This document shows positions 1 to 6,180 of a stretch of DNA of 11,741 bases, piece after piece. How positions within the stretch are numbered: position 1 is the stretch's first letter; each line of letters starts with the position of its first letter. The stretch is taken from assembly GCA_026770585.1 (NCBI GenBank), contig MU646360.1:717159-728899 (forward strand), given 5' to 3'. The stretch comes from Baffinella frigidus. Its lineage: Eukaryota; Cryptophyceae; Cryptomonadales; Baffinellaceae. Position numbers and translations under genes: made by a program. The notes beneath the pieces were generated by a model. The model did not search any database and was not told the DNA's origin. It was given only the letters and a program-made list of their open reading frames with translations.

Positions 1-74
1 GGGGGGGGGGGGGGGCGTTTATTACGGATCGAAACCAACATGGCCGTCATGTATTCCCGTCCGTAAAAGCCTTA
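1..74. other. window edge: poly-G run and spacer remnant
   Basis: The window opens with 15 G followed by CGTTT, which resembles the right arm of a family A palindrome (G tract then CGTTTTCT) cut by the window edge. The sequence after it (TTTATTAC, then CCAACATGGCC) resembles the spacers before the A copies at 746 and 1217. This is inference from short similarity; the arm itself is not complete. Confidence 0.35.
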
Positions 75-175
75 TCCCTTAAGTGACCAGGCCGTCAAGT
101 TTGATGGCCAAGAGGTCCTAGGCAGGTCCTAGGGTCCTACGGTAGGGCGTATGAGCCTACTGGGCACTTAAGGGA
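75..175. mobile_element. family B MITE, copy 1
   Basis: This is a 101-bp element with terminal inverted repeats TCCCTTAAGTG (75-85) and CACTTAAGGGA (165-175), flanked by TA at 73-74 and 176-177. The TA flanks fit a Tc1/mariner-type target duplication. The interior contains CCTAGG and CCTACGGTAGG, a core shared with families A and C. It has no coding capacity, so it is non-autonomous. Confidence 0.75.
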
Positions 176-199
176 TAAGACTTGCGTTCTGTGCGATTA

Positions 200-436
200 C
201 AGGGGTACAGGGGTTACTCGAAATCAAGAACACGCACCGCCCCTAGGGTGGCCCTATGCTCCTAGGCATAGCCCTACCGTAGGACCCTAGGGCGGTGCGT
301 GTCCTTAATTTCGAGTAACCCCTGTACCTCGCTCATAAAAAAACGCCCCCCCCCCCTAGGACCTCCATAGGGCCCTAGGCTTAGGCCTACTGTAGGGGCC
401 TAGGGGGGGGCGTTTTCTATGAGCGAGGTACCCCTG
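200..436. mobile_element. family A MITE, copy 1 (interrupted by element C)
   Basis: The outer ends are CAGGGG (200-205) and CCCCTG (431-436), each bordered by TA (198-199 and 437-438). Element C with a duplicated TA lies after the eighth base of the left end. Without it, A1 is 118 bp, the normal family length, and the left arm reads on at 327 as CCTCGCTCATAA. The poly-C and poly-G arms and the CTAGG core are intact. The nesting shows that A1 inserted before C. Confidence 0.85.
208..324. mobile_element. family C MITE, nested in A1
   Basis: This 117-bp element has inverted ends CAGGGGTTACTCG (208-220) and CGAGTAACCCCTG (312-324), flanked by TA at 206-207 and 325-326. The host sequence on both sides rejoins to give a normal family A left end if one TA is removed, which supports a TA target duplication. 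The ends are related to A (CAGGGG, then TACTCG versus TACCTCG). The core has CTAGGCATAG and CCTACCGTAGG, as in A and B. Confidence 0.85.
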
Positions 437-514
437 TAGGACTCGAGCGCACTGAGAGGAGGGGCGGGATTTCTCGCGAAGAGTAATGAAGACCTGGATT
501 CCTGGTAGCTGCTA

Positions 515-593
515 CAGGGGTACCTCGCTCATAAGAAACCGCCACCCCCTAGGACCCTTCCAGTAGGCCTATGCCTAGGGTCACATGGTGGCG
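515..593. mobile_element. family A MITE, copy 2 (right arm missing)
   Basis: TA at 513-514 is followed by the standard left end CAGGGGTACCTCGCTCATAA, the C-rich arm and the core up to the ATGGTGGC sequence. The homology then stops and the right arm is absent. It is a truncated copy; the break lies next to the start of a duplicated spacer at 611. Confidence 0.7.
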
Positions 594-610
594 TGGATTC
601 CCGGCTGCTT

Positions 611-865
611 GCTAGAAGAAGTAAAATACCAAACAGGGTTAGGGGTTGGGGGTGGGGGTTTCCCCCCACGGGGGATATGGTTCCAGAGGGATAGAGGGAG
701 GCCTTTATTACTACCAACACCGCCTGTCTCGTGTCCTACCCCCTACAAGGGTACCTCGCTCATAAGAAACTGCCCCCCCCCTAGGACCCTACGGTAGGCC
801 TATGCCTAGGGTCATATGGTGGCCCTAGAGGGGGGGCATTTTCTTATGAGCGAGGTACCCCTGTA
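611..865. repeat. segmental duplication, copy 1 (spacer plus A3)
   Basis: This segment is nearly identical to 1084-1335. Both start GCTAGAAGAAGTAA, pass through a G-rich tract, GGATATGGTTCCAGAGGG and CCTTTATTACTACCAACA, and end with a family A palindrome. MITE and flanking DNA were therefore duplicated together, so A3 and A5 descend from one insertion and are not two independent ones. Confidence 0.8.
746..863. mobile_element. family A MITE, copy 3
   Basis: This is a complete 118-bp copy with TA at 744-745 and 864-865. The left end has a single change (CAAGGGTACC) and the right end is canonical. The arms pair almost along their full length: the left CCTCGCTCATAAGAAA matches the complement of the right TTTCTTATGAGCGAGG. 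Confidence 0.85.
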
Positions 866-878
866 GCTGGAAGAATTG

Positions 879-1081
879 CAGGGGTGCCTCGCGCATAAGA
901 AAGCGCTCCCCCCCCTAGGACCACCATAGAGCCCTAGGCAAAGGCCTACTGGTGCTTTCTTATACCCCTTCAGTGACCAGTAGGATCATACGCCCTACCG
1001 TAGGGCCCTAGGACCAGCCTAGGACCTCAGGCCCCCAAATTTGGAGGCCTGGTCACTTAAGGGATATGCGAGGTAACCCTG
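879..1081. mobile_element. family A MITE, copy 4 (interrupted by B2)
   Basis: The left end CAGGGGTGCCTCGCGCATAAG begins at 879, with TG instead of TA before it. The right end AGGTAACCCTG stops at 1081 and is followed by TA. The right arm is split at TTTCTTA by B2, after which TGCGAGG resumes. Both ends carry more changes than other copies, consistent with an older copy. Confidence 0.75.
965..1064. mobile_element. family B MITE, copy 2, nested in A4
   Basis: The ends are CCCCTTCAGTGACC (left, degenerate) and GGTCACTTAAGGGA (right, canonical), with TA at 963-964 and 1065-1066. The core is a close reverse-complement match to B1, including CCTACCGTAGGG and CCTAGG. It lies within the right arm of A4, so it inserted after A4. 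Confidence 0.75.
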
Positions 1082-1083
1082 TA

Positions 1084-1335
1084 GCTAGAAGAAGTAATAC
1101 CAAACAGGGTTAGGGGTTGGGGGTTGGGGTTTCCCCCCACGGGGGATATGGTTCCAGAGGGATAGAGGGAGGCCTTTATTACTACCAACATGGCCTGTCT
1201 CGTGTCCTACCCCCTACAGGGGTACCTCGCTCATAAGAAACCGCCCCACCCTAGGACCCTACAGTACGGCTATGCCTAGGGCCCTATGGTGGTCCTAGGG
1301 GGGGTGGCGTTTCATATGAGCGAGGTACCCCCGTA
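1084..1335. repeat. segmental duplication, copy 2 (spacer plus A5)
   Basis: This is the second copy of the segment at 611-865, starting 473 bp downstream. A few substitutions and small indels separate the two, for example GTAATACC here against GTAAAATACC in copy 1. Confidence 0.8.
1217..1333. mobile_element. family A MITE, copy 5
   Basis: This is a complete copy of 117 bp with TA at 1215-1216 and 1334-1335. The left end is canonical; the right end is GGTACCCCCG, with one change. It is the duplicate of A3. Confidence 0.85.
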
Positions 1336-1372
1336 CCCCACATGTCCTACCGAGAGAGACCTTTTGTCACTA

Positions 1373-1489
1373 CAGGGATACCTCGATTACAAGAAAACGT
1401 CACCCCCCTAGGACGACCATAGGACCCTAGGCATGGTCCTACTGTAGGGTCCTAGGAGGAGGCGGTTTCTTATGAGCGAGGTACCCCTG
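1373..1489. mobile_element. family A MITE, copy 6
   Basis: This is a 117-bp copy with TA at 1371-1372 and 1490-1491. The left end is diverged (CAGGGATACCTCGATTACAAG) and the right end is canonical (TTATGAGCGAGGTACCCCTG). The unequal decay of the arms shows they are not being kept identical. Confidence 0.8.
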
Positions 1490-1510
1490 TACCAACACGC
1501 CCGCCATGCA

Positions 1511-1608
1511 TCCCTCAAGAGGCGAGTAGCCTCGCACGCACTACGGTAGGGCCCTAGGACCTGCCTAGGGCGTAAGGGTGAGTATCCGCCCTATGGGCAC
1601 TTGAGGGA
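1511..1608. mobile_element. family B MITE, copy 3 (degenerate)
   Basis: The left TCCCTCAAG and right CTTGAGGGA form the ends, with TA on the right only. The core CTACGGTAGGGCCCTAGGAC is shared with B1 and B2. Between end and core the left arm is diverged, so this is an older copy. Confidence 0.6.
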
Positions 1609-1637
1609 TACACCCGCAATGAGGCTGTGTCTGGGTA

Positions 1638-1753
1638 CAGGGGTACCTCGCTCACAAGAAACTAACCCCCCCTAGGACCCCACAGTAGGCCTGTGCCTGG
1701 GGCCCTATGGGGGTCCTAGGGGGGGGTAGTTTCTTATGTGCGAGGTACCCCTG
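1638..1753. mobile_element. family A MITE, copy 7 (A7/A8 subtype)
   Basis: This is a 116-bp copy with TA at 1636-1637 and 1754-1755. It shares with A8 the arm variants CTCACAAGAAACTA (left) and TTTCTTATGTGCGAGG (right) and a core with GCCTGTGCCTGGGG. The two form a recent subtype and differ at only a few positions. Confidence 0.85.
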
Positions 1754-1819
1754 TAGGCGTTGAGGCCTTGTCCTCCTACACGGTGTGGTGTACGAACGGA
1801 GTCGGGGGCGCAAACGCTA

Positions 1820-1935
1820 CAGGGGTACCTCGCTCACAAGAAACTACCCCCCCCTAGGACCCTACAGTAGGCCTGTGCCTGGGGCCCTATGGGAGTCCTA
1901 GGGGGGGGTAGTTTCTTATGTGCGAGGTACCCCTG
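1820..1935. mobile_element. family A MITE, copy 8 (A7/A8 subtype)
   Basis: This is a 116-bp copy with TA at 1818-1819 and 1936-1937, almost identical to A7. The spacers beside the two copies look unrelated, which suggests separate insertions of one recent source rather than duplication. Confidence 0.85.
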
Positions 1936-1981
1936 TAGTGAGTGTACAGAAAGAAGCCTCCACTGTAAAGCAACTGATGTA

Positions 1982-2100
1982 CAGGGGTACCTCGCTCATA
2001 AGAAACCGCCCCCCCCCCCTAGGACCACCGTAGGGCCCTAGGCATGGGCCTAGTGTAGGGTCCTAGGAGGAGGCGCTTTCTTATGAGCGAGGTACCTCTG
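1982..2100. mobile_element. family A MITE, copy 9
   Basis: This is a 119-bp copy with TA at 1980-1981 and 2101-2102. The left arm has a longer C tract than the other copies. The right end is GGTACCTCTG, with one change from CCCCTG. Confidence 0.85.
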
Positions 2101-2212
2101 TAGAGAGAGACAGAGGCAGCACGTCGGAAGGGGGAAGCAGGCCCACGCACGCCGGCCGAACGCCGTAGGCGCCCACAGTGGGAAAGACACCTTTATTCAT
2201 CCCAACACGTTA

Positions 2213-2328
2213 CAGGGGTACCTCGCTCACAAGAAAGCGCCTCCCCCTAGGACCCTACAGTAGGTCTATGCCTAGGGTCCTACGGTGGTCCTGGGGGGGG
2301 GCGCTTTCTTATGAGCGAGGTACCCCTG
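2213..2328. mobile_element. family A MITE, copy 10
   Basis: This is a 116-bp copy with TA at 2211-2212 and 2329-2330. It is the last full copy of the cluster. The preceding bases (CCTTTATTCATCCCAACACG) weakly resemble the spacer before A3 and A5. Confidence 0.85.
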
Positions 2329-2375
2329 TACACGCCGGGCGGGCCCTGGGATTAGAGCGTCGTGTAGCCTCGCTA

Positions 2376-2513
2376 CCACCAATCCTCACAACTTGGGCAA
2401 ATCGAAAAAGTCAAAAACACCAAATCCCCTTGGAGGACGTCGGAATCCGACGGCCTTCAAGGGGATTTTTGGAGCCATTTTTCCCGATTTGCCCAGACTG
2501 TGAGGGTTGGTGG
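2376..2513. mobile_element. family D inverted-repeat element
   Basis: This 138-bp element has arms starting CCACCAATCCTCACA and ending TGTGAGGGTTGGTGG, flanked by TA at 2374-2375 and 2514-2515. The arms continue with GGGCAAATCG and its complement CGATTTGCCC. The ends and core differ from A, B and C, so only the TA flanks and the small palindromic form are shared. It follows a TAGCCTCGC motif that recurs in the tandem repeat just downstream. Confidence 0.8.
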
Positions 2514-2522
2514 TAAGTAAGG

Positions 2523-2594
2523 TAGCCTCGCTATTGCTCCTACGAACAGGCCTAGCCTCGCTATTGCTCCTACGAACAGGCCTAGCCTCGCTAA
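2523..2594 (+). repeat. 30-bp tandem repeat, 2.4 copies
   Basis: Two identical 30-bp units begin TAGCCTCGCTATTGCTCC and start at 2523 and 2553, followed by a partial third. The same TAGCCTCGCTA motif sits directly left of element D, so D may have landed in an earlier copy of the array. Confidence 0.85.
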
Positions 2595-2642
2595 TCTCGC
2601 ACAGAAAACAGTTCAGTTTCCCCCCTTGCGTCCCTTGACCTA
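2568..2642. repeat. diverged copy of the SAP-gene 3' region
   Basis: This stretch matches the sequence around the SAP gene stop codon and its downstream flank (2848-2955): GCTCCTAC..ACAGGCC, ..CAGACAGAACAG-like, and TTCAGTTT..CCCTTGCGTCCC in the same order, with a gap. It is probably a partial duplication of the gene end without coding function. Confidence 0.55.
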
Positions 2643-2702
2643 AACGGTTCCTCTATCCGCGAACCCCTCAAACCCACCCCCCCTCCTCAACCTAGGAGCC
2701 TA

Positions 2703-2722
2703 CAGGGGTACCTCGCTCACAA
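2703..2722. mobile_element. family A MITE fragment (left end only)
   Basis: The 20-base family A end CAGGGGTACCTCGCTCACAA follows TA at 2701-2702, and then the homology stops. It directly joins the 28-bp tandem repeat. It carries the CTCACAAG variant of A7, A8 and A10. Confidence 0.75.
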
Positions 2723-2778
2723 GGTTTAGTTTTTCCCCTTGACTCATAACGGTTTAGTTTTTCCCCTTGACTCATAAC
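2723..2778. repeat. 28-bp tandem repeat, 2 copies
   Basis: Two identical 28-bp units begin GGTTTAGTTTTTCCCCTTGA. The AGTTTTTCCCCTTG part equals the plus-strand sequence over the SAP gene's last codons (2929-2942), so the array probably grew from a copied gene end. Confidence 0.85.
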
Positions 2779-2790
2779 TGAACTCATAAG

Positions 2791-2841
2791 GTGAAGTTTT
2801 TCCCTTCGGCAATGGAATTGACGGGCGCCGGAGAGCCCCCG
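2791..2841 (-). pseudogene. degenerate duplicate of SAP-gene exon 2 end
   Basis: The plus-strand sequence GGCAATGGAATTGACGGGCG and the following CCGGAGAGCCC align with GGCGATGGTCTTGACAGGCG and CCGGGGAGCCC in exon 2 (about 2950-2981). The preceding GAAGTTTTTCCCTT matches the stop-codon end. A 9-base deletion relative to the gene and several substitutions leave no useful reading frame. It is a broken tail fragment, not a second gene. Confidence 0.6.
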
Positions 2842-2926
2842 TCAAATGCTCCTACCCACAGGCCCAGCCGCTCCAATCTCTCAGACAGAACAGTCGAGGT
2901 GCGGGGCGTCCCTGCACCTAGAGCCT

Positions 2927-3873
2927 TCAGTTTTTCCCCTTGCGTCCCTTGGCGATGGTCTTGACAGGCGCCGGGGAGCCCTTGCCCTTCCCCTTGGAAG
3001 CAACGGGGGCAGGAGAGGCCTTTGCCTTGCCCTGAGGCTTCTCCACCTCCACCGACGGCGCCTTCCCTCCCTTGGCCTTCTTCGCCGGAGGGGGTGGTGC
3101 CTCCTCCTCCTCCTCCTCCTCCTCCTCTGAGGAAGAGTCCTCGTCGTCTTCATCCTGGTTTAGGGTTGAGGGTTGAGGGTTGAGGGTTGAGGATTCGGAG
3201 TTTAGGGTTTAGGGTTTAGGATGTAGGGTTTAGGGTGCAGGGTGTAGGGTGTAGGGTGTGGGGTGTAGGGTTTGGGGGGTACGTCGTCGTCGTCGTCCTC
3301 ATCCTGCGCAGCTCTTGCAGCCTCGTGCAGGCGGGCGATCAGCTCCGTCTTGCTCCCGCTCGCGCTCACTCCCATCGACGCCGCGACGAGCTTCAGGTCC
3401 TTGACAGGCACATCCTTCATCTTGGCGGTGAACTCCTCTAGTGTCTCCGCCTCCTCCTCCTCCATCTCATCCTCGCCATCCTCCTCGTCCTCCGACTCAA
3501 CATCATCTGGGCAGCCGGCGTCAACCCACGCTTTGTACTCCACAGGCGTGAATGGCAGCGGCGCCCCGCTGTCGTCGATGCGGAACAACAGCACGTCGCC
3601 CTTGATGCCGGCCTCGAAGTTCGCACCAGAGAAAGTGTGCTTGCTCTTCTTCTTCGCGCCGTCGAGTGCTACTGCCTGCACACCGAGCGATGCGATCGCC
3701 CCGACAAACGTCGGGCCACCACCAAGCACCTGACCCATCTTGCGCTGGTCTGTGACAATCTCCTCGACGCCGCCGTCAGAGCGTAGCATCACGCAAGCGA
3801 CCGGGTCGCTTGTCGCGGACATGCATTCTTTGATCTGCGCTAGGGCCGTTGCGGCGTCCGTTGGGAGTGACAT
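2927..3873 (-). CDS. SAP-domain acidic/basic protein, two exons
   Basis: This is the only gene I can support. Exon 1 is 3873-3283 and exon 2 is 3154-2927, joined by a phase-0 GT-AG intron (3282-3155), giving 272 residues. Residues 1 to about 122 form a domain I do not recognise (motifs LGGGPTFVGA and GDVLLFRIDDSG). Residues 123-142 are acidic. Residues 155-186 fit a SAP domain (VKDLKLVAASMGVSASGSK, then TELIARLHEAA), a helix-extended-loop-helix fold that usually binds DNA or RNA. Residues 191-215 are acidic with three serines, followed by PPPP and a Lys/Pro/Ala tail rich in GKGK and SPAPV, like a chromatin protein's basic tail. A nuclear nucleic-acid-binding role is inferred. The ATG at 3873-3871 has G at -3. 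The frame stays open upstream to a TTG at 3894, but no earlier ATG is in frame. Codons mostly end in G or C. Without splicing, the frame runs into the repeat and stops at 3202 with an NPKP-rich tail. Domain calls are from motif recognition only. Confidence 0.82.
3155..3282 (-). repeat. 128-nt intron built of telomere-like repeat
   Basis: On the minus strand the intron starts GTACCCCCC and ends CTAAACCAG. Between them it is almost only CCCTAAA, CCCTACA and CCCTCAAC units. Removing it restores an acidic tract and a full basic tail in frame with no stop. CTCAAC and CTAAAC units near the 3' end resemble branch-point sequences. The last coding bases before the donor (CAGGATGAGGACGACGA) are repeated, with one mismatch, across the acceptor (CAG, then GATGAAGACGACGA), so the acceptor AG lies in a duplicated piece of coding sequence. 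Splicing itself is inferred and not observed. Confidence 0.75.
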
Positions 3874-4406
3874 GACTGAGTCGTTTCGCGCCAAATTTTC
3901 TTTTTTAAAATGACAGGCAAAATTCGCGGCGAGTATTTTCCGAAAATTTCGGGGACCACCGAACCGATTTGCAAGGGCCTAAATTACTACACGGACGTGA
4001 CCATTTTAAAAAGTACAGGCAAGTTGCGTAGTTCCTCTCTCTTCGTGCGTTGGCCGCAAGGAGAGTGGCCCACATATTTTTGCCCCGCCCGCCATCCGCT
4101 CGAAAGGAGGTGCACGGGGCAACTGTGTGTGGCATAGGCAGAGGCCCCCACACAACGGGTGCTCTGCGGGAGAGACCAGGGAACGGTGGACGCTTATTGT
4201 GACCCTGTTCCTCGGTGGACCCCCACATGGGTAGTGGCAGTTTCTTGGGCAGGAAAACTCTGGTGCAGTTCCCAAATGTTTTCCTAACCTCGCCTCAATT
4301 CTGCGCCGTGCATTTCTCTTTCGAATGAAGTCAATAAGTGACTTGCGCCCTCGAAGAGCGCTGCGCACCGAGACAAAAGTCGAGAGTGGGACGTCTCAAA
4401 GCCAAA
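3874..4406. other. region upstream of the SAP gene, no gene seen
   Basis: This is less GC-rich than the gene and presumably holds its promoter, but I see no convincing TATA box or other recognisable element. An A/T stretch (TTTTTTAAAA) lies about 30 bases upstream of the ATG. Short open frames on both strands show no motifs, and I do not call them. Confidence 0.4.
3903..3928 (+). repeat. direct repeat upstream of SAP gene, copy 1 of 2
   Basis: TTTTAAAATGACAGGCAAAA with TTCGCG recurs as TTTTAAAAAGTACAGGCAAG with TTGCG at 4004-4028, about 101 bp away. It could be a promoter repeat or a small duplication; the similarity is imperfect. Confidence 0.5.
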
Positions 4407-4462
4407 GTGGAACCTCTGTTAACTTAAGGTAACAGTGGAGTCTCTGTTAACTTAAGGTAACG
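4407..4462 (+). repeat. 28-bp tandem repeat, 2 copies
   Basis: Two units (4407-4434 and 4435-4462) share CTCTGTTAACTTAAGGTAAC and differ at three positions (AAC versus AGT after GTGG, and A versus G at the last base). Each contains a small palindrome around CTTAAG (GTTAACTTAAGGTAAC). The following GTAAGAAGTAACAGTGGA looks like a decayed third unit. Confidence 0.8.
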
Positions 4463-4564
4463 GTAAGAAGTAACAGTGGATAATTTTTGTTGAAAATACT
4501 TTTAAAATCGTATTTTCGGAAAACACTCGTCCGGATAAAATCTGGTTGAAATTCCCGCGAACGG

Positions 4565-4635
4565 CGCCGACAGGATCTGCAGCAACCTCGTTCGGCAACT
4601 TACCTTAACGTACTCCCCCTTCCAAGGTCTTCCCC
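4565..4635 (+). repeat. 71-bp direct repeat, copy 1
   Basis: This copy begins CGCCGACAGGATCTGCA and ends CAAGGTCTTCCCC. It matches 5981-6051 at the same length with a handful of differences. Both copies lie just ahead of a unit of the 90-bp dispersed repeat, so the two loci share a larger, rearranged ancestor. Confidence 0.85.
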
Positions 4636-4664
4636 GGTTGAAATTCCCTGCCAATCGAAATCGA

Positions 4665-5397
4665 AATGGCCTTTCTACAGAACCAGTTCCGGTGTCCGCC
4701 TATGTTGGGAGCTCGAAGAACCTGAAGGACCTAAAGGACGCGCTCTGTGAAAAGAACCACCCTTTATCCCCTCTTCCACGCAGGGCAAGCCGATCCTCTA
4801 AAGGACTCTGTACAGGGGGGCTTGATGTGATCCGAAAGGAAGCATGGCCTTTCTACATAACCAGTTCGGTGTCCGCCTATGTTGGGAGCTCGAAGAACCT
4901 AAAGGACCTAAAGATTCTTTCCTGATGCGGGTGCCTGAATGTGATCCGAAAGGAAGCATGGCTTTTCTGTCGAACAAGTTCCGGTGTCCGCCTATGGTGG
5001 GAGTTAAAAGAACCTCAAGGACCTAAAGTCCTCTGGGGTACCAAAATGCTTTCTCTGCAGTCCTTTCTACGGAAGGGCGTGTCGTTGGCATATGTTGGGC
5101 GAAATTAAAAACTAAAGCACCTGAAGGTATCCCGTGGTTGAAGCTCCTGGGCCTGATGTGATCCGAAAGGAAGCATGGCCTTTCTGCAGGATAAGTTCCG
5201 GTGTCCGCCTATGTTGGGAGCTCGAAGAACCTAAAGGACCTAAAGGACCGCGCTCAGTGAAAAGAACCAACCCTTCATCCCCTCTTCACGAGCCTTTGCA
5301 CGTGTCGTTGGCATATGTTGGGCGAAATTAAAACCTAAAGGACCGAAAGGATCCGAAGGGAAGCATGGCCTTTCTAACACTTTCTGCAGGATAAGGT
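4665..5397 (+). repeat. block of dispersed 90-bp repeat units (five copies)
   Basis: Units lie at 4665-4740, 4824-4913, 4937-5029, 5154-5249 and 5349-5397 (partial). A unit reads GATGTGATCCGAAAGGAAGC, ATGGCCTTTCTGCAG, TTCCGGTGTCCGCCTATGTT, GGGAGCTCGAAGAACC, and ends in short iterations of CTAAAGGAC. A second unit (5045-5126, again about 5290-5345) carries GTGTCGTTGGCATATGTTGG and the same CTAAAG tail. Open frames through the units are short and change frame between copies through small indels, so I treat this as non-coding. The short tandem tail is SINE-like, but I find no clear polymerase III boxes. Confidence 0.75.
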
Positions 5398-5401
5398 TGA
5401 C

Positions 5402-5427
5402 AAACCCGAGGGAGGTTCCCTCGGTTT
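5402..5427. other. hairpin, stem of about 11 bp
   Basis: AAACCCGAGGGA pairs with TCCCTCGGTTT across a three-base loop with one bulged C. Its function is unknown. Confidence 0.55.
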
Positions 5428-5590
5428 CCCGCGGTCACACATTCCTGGTTAATAGCGCGTCGTCGCGCGCTCTACTGTCTCCAACGCGTGGTGGATCCGT
5501 GCCTGACACTCTCATGTTAGGTTTTTGGTCCCGGGCTTCAGAGAGGGTGGGGTCCGAATGCAACGGATTGTATCCCAAATGGGGTCACGT

Positions 5591-5614
5591 GTAGAGGGGC
5601 TGCTTCCCCTCTAC
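5591..5614. other. hairpin, 9-bp stem and 6-base loop
   Basis: GTAGAGGGG and CCCCTCTAC pair perfectly around CTGCTT. A further weak inverted pair, ACTGGG with CCCAGT, follows at about 5625-5655, so this strip could fold as a structured RNA. No known RNA family is recognised. Confidence 0.5.
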
Positions 5615-5980
5615 GTAGAGGAGACTGGGTCCCGGCATTGCGATGCTCCCAGTGCCCGAGTTTACCCAAAGTGGGTGTGCGCCGGAGTTTGGTGGTAGGT
5701 TCATAGTGACGTCGGATCAGTAGTTCCGCTCCCATGGGCTCAAATCAAATCCCTTCTTCGTCGTCTTCTTCCTCCGCATCGATAGGGAGCGATCCCCAGA
5801 AATAAGCAAGACGGTGTCTGAATTCAACGTAGGCTGGACCGAACTTTAGACTAAGAGAAGGCCCGGGACGGCCGACGAATCCCAGCTAATACATCACGAA
5901 ATCGAAACCCGCGCTCACACGAAACGGGGTCTTGGAATGTGGTCATGCTGGTCTTGTAGTCAACAAATTATCTCTCGAAA

Positions 5981-6051
5981 CGCCGACAGGGTCTGCAACA
6001 ACCTCGTTCGGCAACTTACGTGAACGTACTCCCCCTTCCAAGGTCTTCCCC
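5981..6051 (+). repeat. 71-bp direct repeat, copy 2
   Basis: This is the partner of 4565-4635, with differences such as GGGTCTGCAACAAC here for GGATCTGCAGCAAC. About 130 bp of unrelated sequence separates it from the next 90-bp unit, compared with about 30 bp at copy 1. Confidence 0.85.
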
Positions 6052-6180
6052 CTCGCCTGGCGCGCGTCTCCCTGGGGCACACCCCTTCCCACCACCCCTC
6101 ACGGAAGGACCAAATCGATTGATTTCGACCTGTTCCCAAAAGTTGATTTTTCATTAAGATTGGGACCTAAGTTGACACAG

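Larger units (their letters stand above)
5398..5980. other. no gene seen; two small hairpins
   Basis: This stretch of about 580 bp contains no repeat of the neighbouring families and no frame with recognisable motifs. Two perfect or near-perfect hairpins lie at 5402-5427 and 5591-5614. It could be an untranslated or unknown non-coding segment. Confidence 0.4.

Noticed and set aside
200-2328. CRISPR-like appearance of regularly spaced repeats
   Set aside because: Repeats are about 117 bp, palindromic and TA-flanked, with spacers of uneven length, some of them duplicated. No cas genes are present and the context is eukaryotic.
2881-3153. Minus-strand open frame with a long arginine run
   Set aside because: It is a shifted frame of exon 2 of the SAP gene. 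The glutamate run becomes arginine in this frame, and the spliced frame fits better.
3272-3733. Plus-strand serine-rich open frame of 153 codons
   Set aside because: It is the antisense of SAP-gene exon 1. Serine and threonine runs are complements of the acidic codons.
4006-4368. Minus-strand frames of 107 and 120 codons upstream of the SAP gene
   Set aside because: They overlap each other in different frames, show no motifs, and their codon use does not resemble the SAP gene. An upstream exon cannot be excluded without transcripts.
4844-5331. Repeated short frames with MAFL and CWELEEPKGPKG
   Set aside because: They come from the 90-bp dispersed repeat. Small indels change frame between copies and stops interrupt, so a repeat protein is not supported.
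5538-5735. Minus-strand 65-codon frame, and overlapping plus-strand frame 5397-5594
   Set aside because: They are short, without recognisable motifs, and overlap hairpins. No evidence of coding beyond chance.
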